From assembly GCA_016195265.1 (NCBI GenBank), contig JACPZW010000076.1, positions 1 through 64,000 of the forward strand: a stretch of 64,000 bases of DNA, given 5' to 3'. The notes below the pieces were generated by a model. The model was not told where the DNA came from, made no database searches, and worked only from the letters and a program-made list of their open reading frames with translations. Positions 55,965-64,000 of this stretch are shown here, one piece after another; position 1 is the first letter of the stretch; each line of letters starts with the position of its first letter. The translations under genes and the position numbers were made by a program. Source of the DNA: Acidobacteriota bacterium (lineage in GTDB: Bacteria > Acidobacteriota > Vicinamibacteria > Vicinamibacterales > CAVVIG01).

Positions 55965-57779
55965 GTGAGCACTGGGCTGGTCGTCGGGCTTAACGCGTAT
56001 CACGGCGACGTGTCGGCCGTGCTCGTGCGTGACGGCCGGCTCGTGGCCGCGGTCGAAGAAGAGCGGTACCGCCGCGTGAAACACTACGCGGGGTTTCCCG
56101 ATCGCGCGCTGGCCGAGTGCCTCCGCATGGGCGGCGTGCGCGCCGCCGACGTCGATCTGTTCGCCATTTCCAGGAACCCCCGCGCGCATCTCTGGCGCAA
56201 GGCGCTCTTCCTGCTGCGGCACCGGCCGAAGGACACCGTGGGGGATCGGGCCCGCAACATGTCGCGGATCCGCGCGCTGCCGGCGACGATTGCCGCCTCG
56301 GTCGGACTCGACGAGGCGCTGGTCCGCCCGCGCGTGCGGTTGGTCGAGCACCATCCGTCCCACGCCGCCAGTGCGGCCTTCGTGAGCCCGTTCGACTCGG
56401 CGGCCGTGTGCACCATCGACGGCTTCGGCGATTTCGTCAGCACGTCGTGGGGACGGCTCGAAGGGCCGGCGCTGCGCACGGATCGGCGCGTCTTCTTTCC
56501 GCACTCGCTCGGGCTGCTGTACCTGGCGGTCACGCAGTTCCTCGGCTTTCCGAAGTACGGCGACGAGTTCAAGGTCATGGGCCTGGCGCCGTACGGCGAG
56601 CCGCGCTTCGTCCGTGAGTTGAGCACGCTCGTGCGCCTGAACGACGATGGCGGATTCGCGCTCGATCTGTCGTACTTCCGCCACTGGTCCGACGGCGTGT
56701 CGATGACGTGGGAGGAGGGCGAGCCCACGATCGGCCCCGTGTTCACGCCGAAGCTCGAGGCGCTGCTCGGTCCGGCGCGGCGGCCCGATCAGCCGCTCGA
56801 CGATCGGCACGAGGCCATTGCGGCGTCGCTGCAGGTCGTGTACGAGACCGCGGCCATGCACGTCCTCAGCCACGTGCAGCGCGCCACGCGCGCGACCCGG
56901 TTGTGCCTGGCCGGCGGCTGCGCGATGAACAGCGTCGCCAACGGCAAGATCCGCGAGCGCACGGATTTCCGCGAGGTGTTCATCCAGCCGGCGGCCGGCG
57001 ACAACGGCACGGCGCTCGGCGCGGCGTTCCACGCGTGGCACGCCTCGGGCGCGCGCCCGCGCGACTTCGTGATGGAGCACGGGTACTGGGGGCCGGAGTT
57101 CCCCGACGCGGAGATCGCCGCGGTGCTCGACGCCGAACACGCGTCGATCGCGCAGCATGGCTGCACGCGGCGCGCGTGGGCCGATCCCGCGGCGCTCGAC
57201 ACCTGGACGGCGTCGCAGATCGCCGACGGGCGCGTGATCGGCTGGTTCCAGGGGCGGATGGAGTGGGGCGCGCGGGCGCTCGGCAACCGCAGCATCCTCG
57301 CCGATCCGCGCCGCGCGGACATGCGCGAGATCATCAACACGCGGATCAAGTTCCGCGAGCGCTTCCGGCCGTTCGCGCCGTCGGTGCTTGAGCGCGCGCT
57401 CGACGAGTATTTCGTCGGCGGCGCGCCCGATCCGTTCATGCAGCAGGTCTATCCGGTGCGGCCCGAGAAACGCAGCGTCGTCCCGGCGATCACGCATGTG
57501 GATGGATCGGGACGGCTGCAGACCGTCAGCCAGCGGTCGAACCCGCGCTACTGGAATCTGATCGCGGCGTTCGAGCGCGTCAGCGGCGTGCCGATGCTGC
57601 TCAACACGTCGTTCAACGAGAACGAGCCGATCGTCCTGCAGCCGCGGGAGGCGCTCGACTGTTTCCTGCGCACGCACATGGACGTCCTGGTGATGGGCTC
57701 GCACGTGCTCGAGCGCGCGCCCGCGGTTGAAGGTGCGCGCGACCCTCACGATGACGTCCGCGCGACCGTCCGTGAGTAG
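55965..57779 (+). CDS. Carbamoyltransferase (NodU/CmcH/HypF family)
   Basis: A 604-residue enzyme that moves a carbamoyl group from carbamoyl phosphate, through carbamoyl-AMP, to a hydroxyl. GLNAYHGDVSAVLVRDG with AAVEEERYRRVKHYAGFPD and HHPSHAASAAFVSPFDSAAV form the N-terminal YrdC-like/Kae1-like half; CLAGGCAMNSVANGKI, AAGDNGTALGAA and the C-terminal MEWGARALGNRSILADPR complete the family pattern. It probably carbamoylates a sugar of the polymer. GTG start at 55965 chosen because the homologous core begins right there. Confidence 0.92.
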   Translation: MSTGLVVGLNAYHGDVSAVLVRDGRLVAAVEEERYRRVKHYAGFPDRALAECLRMGGVRAADVDLFAISRNPRAHLWRKALFLLRHRPKDTVGDRARNMSRIRALPATIAASVGLDEALVRPRVRLVEHHPSHAASAAFVSPFDSAAVCTIDGFGDFVSTSWGRLEGPALRTDRRVFFPHSLGLLYLAVTQFLGFPKYGDEFKVMGLAPYGEPRFVRELSTLVRLNDDGGFALDLSYFRHWSDGVSMTWEEGEPTIGPVFTPKLEALLGPARRPDQPLDDRHEAIAASLQVVYETAAMHVLSHVQRATRATRLCLAGGCAMNSVANGKIRERTDFREVFIQPAAGDNGTALGAAFHAWHASGARPRDFVMEHGYWGPEFPDAEIAAVLDAEHASIAQHGCTRRAWADPAALDTWTASQIADGRVIGWFQGRMEWGARALGNRSILADPRRADMREIINTRIKFRERFRPFAPSVLERALDEYFVGGAPDPFMQQVYPVRPEKRSVVPAITHVDGSGRLQTVSQRSNPRYWNLIAAFERVSGVPMLLNTSFNENEPIVLQPREALDCFLRTHMDVLVMGSHVLERAPAVEGARDPHDDVRATVRE

Positions 57780-60417
<2,638 letters not shown>

Positions 60418-60421
<4 letters not shown>

Positions 60422-61023
60422 TCAAGCGCCTCTTCGACGTGCTGCTCTCGGCGATCGGGCTGATCGTCTCGGCCCCGCTCTGGCTGCTGATTCCGATCGC
60501 GATCAAGATCGAGGACGGCGGGGCCGTCCTCTTCCCGCAGGATCGCGTCGGCCTCGGCGGCCGCGTCTTCAAGGCGCTGAAGTTCCGGTCGATGGTGACC
60601 GATGCCGAGGCACGTTTCGGGCCGCTGCAGGCGGCCGAGCGCGACCCGCGCGTGACGCGCGTGGGGCGTCTTCTGCGCGGGACCGCGATGGACGAGCTGC
60701 CGCAGCTCTGGAACATTCTCGTTGGCGACATGAGCTTCGTCGGCCCGCGCCCGCTGCGTCCGGGCGAAGTCGAGGTACGCGGCGACGGGCGTCTGATTCC
60801 GCTGGCCGACATCCCAGGCTACGCCGAGCGCCATCGGGTGCGGCCGGGCCTCACCGGGCTGACGCAGGTGTATGCGCCGCGCGACATTTCCCGCACCAGC
60901 AAGTTCCGGCTCGATCGCCTGTACATAGCCCGCGCCGGGTTCTGGCTCGACCTCAAACTGATCCTCGTGTCGTTCTGGATCACGGGCCGCGGCGCGTGGG
61001 AAACGCGCGAACGCAAGGTGTGA
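60418..61023 (+). CDS. Priming sugar transferase (polyprenyl-phosphate glycosyl-1-phosphate transferase)
   Basis: A 201-residue monotopic membrane enzyme of the bacterial sugar transferase family. A single N-terminal hydrophobic helix (LLSAIGLIVSAPLWLLIPIA) precedes the catalytic part: KFRSMVTDAE, DELPQLWNILVGDMSFVGPR and RPGLTGLTQVY. It places the first sugar phosphate on undecaprenyl phosphate. It is of the small PglC/WbaP-C type without extra membrane helices. GTG overlaps the preceding stop (GTGA). Confidence 0.92.
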
Positions 61024-61041
61024 CTCGCCTGACGAGACGCA

Positions 61042-61047
61042 TATAAT
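61042..61047 (+). promoter_or_regulatory. Consensus -10 element before the flavoprotein gene
   Basis: A perfect TATAAT, 19 nt past the sugar transferase stop, overlaps the first possible ATG (61046). Transcription from it would begin near 61054, just before the in-frame ATG at 61058, giving a leaderless message. The -35 (TGTGAC region, 17 nt upstream) is weak. Confidence 0.5.
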
Positions 61048-62224
61048 GACCCCACGCATGCCGAGCGCACCCGTGGACGTGCTGGTCGTGGGAGGCGGAC
61101 CCGGCGGCCTCTTCGCCGCCGAGCGACTGGCGCGGCGCGGCGTCGGCGTGGTGGTGTGCGAGGAGCACGCCGTCGTCGGCAGCCCGGTGCACTGCACGGG
61201 CGTGCTCGCGTCCGAGAGCGTCGATGAGTTCGACCTGCCGCGCTGCGCGACGCTGAATGCCCTGACCACGGCGCGATTCGTGTCGCCGGCCGGTCTGGTG
61301 GTCGAGTACACGCCCAAGACGCCGCTCGCCACCGTCATCGATCGCGTCGCGTTCGACGCCGCGCTCGCCGTGCGCGCGCAGTCGGCGGGCGTCGAGCTGC
61401 GCCGCGGCGCGCGCGTCTCCGAGTTGCAGCCCGTGGCCTCAGGCGTGCACGCGAGCGTCGGCGGCGACGTCATCGCCGCGCGCCTCGTCGTGCTGGCCTG
61501 CGGCGCGAATTACAGCATTCAGCGGCGCCTCGGCCTCGGCCTGCCGCGTCTCTATCTGCACACGGCGCAGCGCGAGTTGCGGGCGCGGTCGCTGCACGAC
61601 GTCGAGATGCATTTCGGCCGCACGGTGGCGCCCGACGGCTTCGCCTGGGTCGTGCCCGTCGTGCGCCCGGACGGCGGCTACGTCCGCATCGGCGCCATGG
61701 CGTCGGGCGACGCGCTCGGCTGCTACGCGCGCATGCTCGCCCGCGTCGCCGATCGGTGGGGCGTGGTGGCCGACGGCGTGCCGCCGCGCCAGAAGGTGCT
61801 GCCGCTGGGCGAGATCACCCGCACGTTCGCGGACCGGCTGCTGGTGATTGGCGACGCCGCGGGCCTCGTCAAGCCGACCACCGGCGGCGGCATTTACTAC
61901 AGCATCCTGAGCGGCGCTCTCGCGGCGGACGTCGCGGCCGACGCGCTGCGCCGCGACCGGCTGGACGCGGATGCCTTGTCGGCGTACGAGCGCGCGTGGC
62001 GCGATCAGCTCGCCGACGAGCTGGACACGCAGCACGCACTGCGCAACGTGGTCATGCGGCTGAGCGACGCCGAGATCGACAGCCTGTTCGATCTGGCGCA
62101 GACCGACGGGATCATGCCGCTCGTCCGGAAGACCGCGCAATTCAACCAGCACCGCCATCTCATCCGGGCGCTGTTCAAGCATCCGCCGGCCCGCCGAATT
62201 CTCTTCCAGGCGCTTGTCGGCTAG
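61046..62224 (+). CDS. Geranylgeranyl-reductase-like FAD-dependent oxidoreductase
   Basis: A 392-residue flavoprotein. DVLVVGGGPGGLFAAERLA is the FAD-binding motif, EEHAVVGSPVHCTGVL the segment typical of the GGR family, and LLVIGDAAGLVKPTTGGGI the second FAD motif. Relatives reduce polyprenyl double bonds or act as dehydrogenases on small molecules. Saturation of a lipid carrier is one possibility, tailoring of a peptide or sugar another. If the TATAAT at 61042 is used, translation must start at the ATG at 61058. It is followed within 5 nt by the B2-like gene. Confidence 0.8.
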   Translation: MTPRMPSAPVDVLVVGGGPGGLFAAERLARRGVGVVVCEEHAVVGSPVHCTGVLASESVDEFDLPRCATLNALTTARFVSPAGLVVEYTPKTPLATVIDRVAFDAALAVRAQSAGVELRRGARVSELQPVASGVHASVGGDVIAARLVVLACGANYSIQRRLGLGLPRLYLHTAQRELRARSLHDVEMHFGRTVAPDGFAWVVPVVRPDGGYVRIGAMASGDALGCYARMLARVADRWGVVADGVPPRQKVLPLGEITRTFADRLLVIGDAAGLVKPTTGGGIYYSILSGALAADVAADALRRDRLDADALSAYERAWRDQLADELDTQHALRNVVMRLSDAEIDSLFDLAQTDGIMPLVRKTAQFNQHRHLIRALFKHPPARRILFQALVG

Positions 62225-62228
62225 CCGC

Positions 62229-62714
62229 ATGGGACACACGCTACGAAAGTTCCTGGGACGGCCGGCCGCGGATCGCCGGCTGCTCCTGCACGCGCTCGCG
62301 CTGTACCTCGCGATCGTGGCGCTGTTGCGCGTCGTCCCGCACGGCCGCCTGACGCGATGGCTCGATGCCGTCTACGGCCGGGCGCCGGCGGCCCGTGTGC
62401 CAGCCACCAGTCACCAGCCACCAGCCACCGATGCACTTGACGCCGGCCGCGTGGCGTGGGCCGTGCGGACGGTCGCCGCGCAAACGCGCGCTGGCGACGC
62501 CTGTCTGGCCGAAGCGCTCACGGCGCTGTGCCTGCTGCGCCGCGGCGGACACGCCGCGGCCCTGCGCATCGGCGTGACGCGGGCGGACGCCGCGCCGGCG
62601 TCGATTGCCGCGCATGCGTGGCTCGAGCACGCGGGGCGGATCATCGTCGGCGGAGCAGCGGCCCCGGCGTACCACATCCTGCAGGCCACGGGCGCCATGC
62701 GAGGAGAGAGATGA
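62229..62714 (+). CDS. Lasso-peptide-B2-like (transglutaminase-like) protease
   Basis: A 161-residue protein. An N-terminal hydrophobic segment (LLLHALALYLAIVALLRVV) is followed by a linker (VPATSHQPPATDA) encoded by four CAGCCAC-type heptamers, then the peptidase-like domain: AGDACLAEALTALCLLRRGG with Cys92, ALRIGVTRAD, and AAHAWLEHAG with His129. This is the pattern of the microcin J25 McjB C-terminal family (PF13471 type), which cleaves leader peptides. The third catalytic residue I cannot place. ATG at 62229 chosen over a TTG at 62214 inside the previous gene. Its stop overlaps the PqqD-like gene (ATGA). Confidence 0.82.
   Translation: MGHTLRKFLGRPAADRRLLLHALALYLAIVALLRVVPHGRLTRWLDAVYGRAPAARVPATSHQPPATDALDAGRVAWAVRTVAAQTRAGDACLAEALTALCLLRRGGHAAALRIGVTRADAAPASIAAHAWLEHAGRIIVGGAAAPAYHILQATGAMRGER
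62401..62428. repeat. Heptamer repeat inside the B2-like gene
   Basis: Four units (CAGCCAC, CAGTCAC, CAGCCAC, CAGCCAC), the reverse complement of the nrdJ-end heptamer. Because 7 is not a multiple of 3, loss or gain of one unit would shift the reading frame before the catalytic cysteine. Confidence 0.85.
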
Positions 62715-62989
62715 CGATGTCCCTCGATGCGACGGTGCGGATTCCCGAGGATGTCGTGTTTCGTGAGCTCGACGGCGAGGCCGTGCTTCTCAACCTCGAG
62801 AGCGGCATCTACTTCGGTCTCGACCCGGTCGGCACGCGGATCTGGCAGCTCGTCGAAGAACATCGGGCGCTGCGCCGCGTGCTCGCGGCGCTGCTGACGG
62901 AGTTCGATGCGCCGCCCGCGGACCTCGAGGCGGATCTCGTCCGCTTCGTCGATCAGCTGCGCGGCAAGGGGCTCCTGACCGTCGTATGA
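62711..62989 (+). CDS. PqqD family protein (RiPP recognition element)
   Basis: A 92-residue protein of the PqqD/McjB-N type. VRIPEDVVFRELDGEAVLLN and LESGIYFGLDPVGTRIWQLV form the three-strand, three-helix RRE core that binds leader peptides, and FVDQLRGKGLL closes the fold. In lasso systems with split B proteins, B1 (this kind) and B2 (the previous gene) work as a pair. GAGGAGAG stands immediately before the ATG. No precursor peptide is recognised nearby. Confidence 0.85.
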   Translation: MTMSLDATVRIPEDVVFRELDGEAVLLNLESGIYFGLDPVGTRIWQLVEEHRALRRVLAALLTEFDAPPADLEADLVRFVDQLRGKGLLTVV

Positions 62990-64000
62990 CCGTGCCCGAG
63001 GTCCGCGTCTTCGAGTACCACGACGAGGCGTATCACGTGTGGCGCGCCGCCGGCGTCCGTGACGCGGCGGTCGTGCACGTCGACGCCCATCACGACCTTT
63101 CCTGGCTCGATGATACCGTGCACCTCCATATCGGGAACTACCTCTGCCAGGCGATCAAGGACGGCATCGTGCGCGAGGTGTACTGGGTCGTGCCGGATGG
63201 CGCGCTCAGCGCGCCACGCGCCAGACGGGAAATCCGCCGGCAGCTCCGGAATCTGCGCCGTGAGTACCCGCGGCCGCGACGTCCACTGCGGCGCGTGGGC
63301 GACGTGTGGTCGTGCGAGCTGGTGGGCTGTCGCGTGGTCGTGTGCGATCTCGACACGCTGCCTGTGCGCAGCGGCACGGTGCTTCTGGACCTCGATGTGG
63401 ACTTCCTCCTGACGCCCGGTCCTCGGCTGGGCGAAGGATGTCCCGCGGACGAGCCGTGGCTCTGGCCGAGGGACTGCGTGGCGCGGCTTCGACGCACTCG
63501 TCTCGCGCCCACCCTTGCGAGTATCGCCTGTTCCGTGGAGGGCGGATATACGCCGCTCCGGTGGAAGTACTTCGGCGATGAATTGGCCGCGCGGCTCCTC
63601 GGCGCCCAGACGCCGGGCTTCGACCGGCTGCACGAGGCCCACCGCCTCGCCGGAACAGGCGCGATGGACGCGGCCGCCCAGGCGTGCCGGGACGCCGCAG
63701 CCGCGCTGCCGAATCCGGCGGCGGCCGAATTTGCGCTCGCCTCGATGCTCGCGCAACACGGCCGGATGAAGGCGGCGCGCGCAGCGCACCAGGCGGCCCG
63801 CGCCCACGACCCTTCCTACGCCACTGCGTACAACTGCGCGGGCCCGGCGGCGCTCGACCGCGGACACTTCGACGCCGCCGAGCGGGCGTTTACGGATCAA
63901 CTGGCGCTTGATGATGGCGATGGCCACGCCAGAATCGGGCTGGCGTACGTGGCGATGCACCGGCGTCAATGGTCCGAGGCCGAGACGCACGCGCGCGCCG
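62986..64000 (+). CDS. UPF0489-like protein with TPR repeats, 3' end outside window
   Basis: A partial gene of at least 338 codons, open to the window edge. The N-terminal half has VVHVDAHHDLSWLDDTVHLH and VLLDLDVDFLLTPGP, the conserved Asp/His motifs of the UPF0489 family, whose fold is related to arginases and suggests metal binding. From about residue 215 on it has helical TPR-like repeats (AAAEFALASMLAQHGRMKAA, AYNCAGPAALDRGHFDAAER, GLAYVAMHRRQWSEAETHAR). The ATG overlaps the PqqD-like stop (ATGA), so it belongs to the same operon as the B2 and PqqD-like genes. Function unknown. Confidence 0.75.
   Translation, partial: MTVPEVRVFEYHDEAYHVWRAAGVRDAAVVHVDAHHDLSWLDDTVHLHIGNYLCQAIKDGIVREVYWVVPDGALSAPRARREIRRQLRNLRREYPRPRRPLRRVGDVWSCELVGCRVVVCDLDTLPVRSGTVLLDLDVDFLLTPGPRLGEGCPADEPWLWPRDCVARLRRTRLAPTLASIACSVEGGYTPLRWKYFGDELAARLLGAQTPGFDRLHEAHRLAGTGAMDAAAQACRDAAAALPNPAAAEFALASMLAQHGRMKAARAAHQAARAHDPSYATAYNCAGPAALDRGHFDAAERAFTDQLALDDGDGHARIGLAYVAMHRRQWSEAETHARA

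Overview
The window is about 64 kb of GC-rich bacterial DNA with strong third-position GC bias. A class II ribonucleotide reductase, a tig-clpP-clpX-lon-engB-rho block, two DinB-fold proteins, palindromic REP-like repeats of the type beginning GTAGGGCGGGTCC, and a large exopolysaccharide locus fit an Acidobacteriota of the Vicinamibacteria type. That placement is inference from gene content; there is no rRNA gene here to settle it.

Layout. Positions 1-9.1 kb hold housekeeping and metabolic genes: the 3' part of nrdJ, two DinB-like proteins, a metallo-beta-lactamase-fold protein, a dicarboxylate symporter, an alpha/beta hydrolase, an SDR and an amino-acid permease. From 9.2 to 13.3 kb lie a MrfA/YprA-type helicase, carrying a one-base frameshift, with its MrfB/YprB-type exonuclease, then rpmE on the other strand. 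From 13.4 to 22.1 kb a leftward block runs trigger factor, ClpP, ClpX, Lon, EngB, Rho and an aldo/keto reductase. A truncated SGNH-type pseudogene, tRNA-Leu(UAG), a small zinc-ribbon protein and a polytopic membrane protein follow. An AT-rich promoter region (24.8-25.0 kb) precedes a degenerate sigma-54-activator-like regulator.

From 26.1 kb to the end is one rightward exopolysaccharide locus. Most of its genes overlap by ATGA, GTGA or TGATG, so it probably behaves as one or a few very long operons. It encodes an outer-membrane export protein (Wza type), an ABC-2 permease/ATPase pair (Wzm/Wzt type), about ten glycosyltransferases including one double-module protein, CDP-glucose synthesis and dehydration (rfbF, rfbG) with a 3,5-epimerase-like cupin and an SDR, and GDP-fucose synthase. 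It also encodes methyltransferases, a polysaccharide deacetylase, a carbamoyltransferase, two asparagine-synthetase homologues, a Wzy-like membrane protein and a priming sugar transferase. No Wzx flippase and no Wzc/PCP copolymerase is visible. The locus ends with an unusual four-gene set: a geranylgeranyl-reductase-like flavoprotein, a lasso-peptide-B2-like protease, a PqqD-like recognition protein, and a UPF0489-like/TPR protein running off the window.

The most unusual feature is a set of short tandem repeats (7-, 8-, 9-, 11- and 39-bp units) and GC-rich palindromes. They sit at gene boundaries and also inside conserved genes (nrdJ, mrfA, mrfB, engB, asnB, the B2 protease), where the reading frame runs through them. 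One palindrome followed by a T-run appears to serve as the nrdJ terminator. The 7-bp array inside the B2 gene could make that gene phase-variable.
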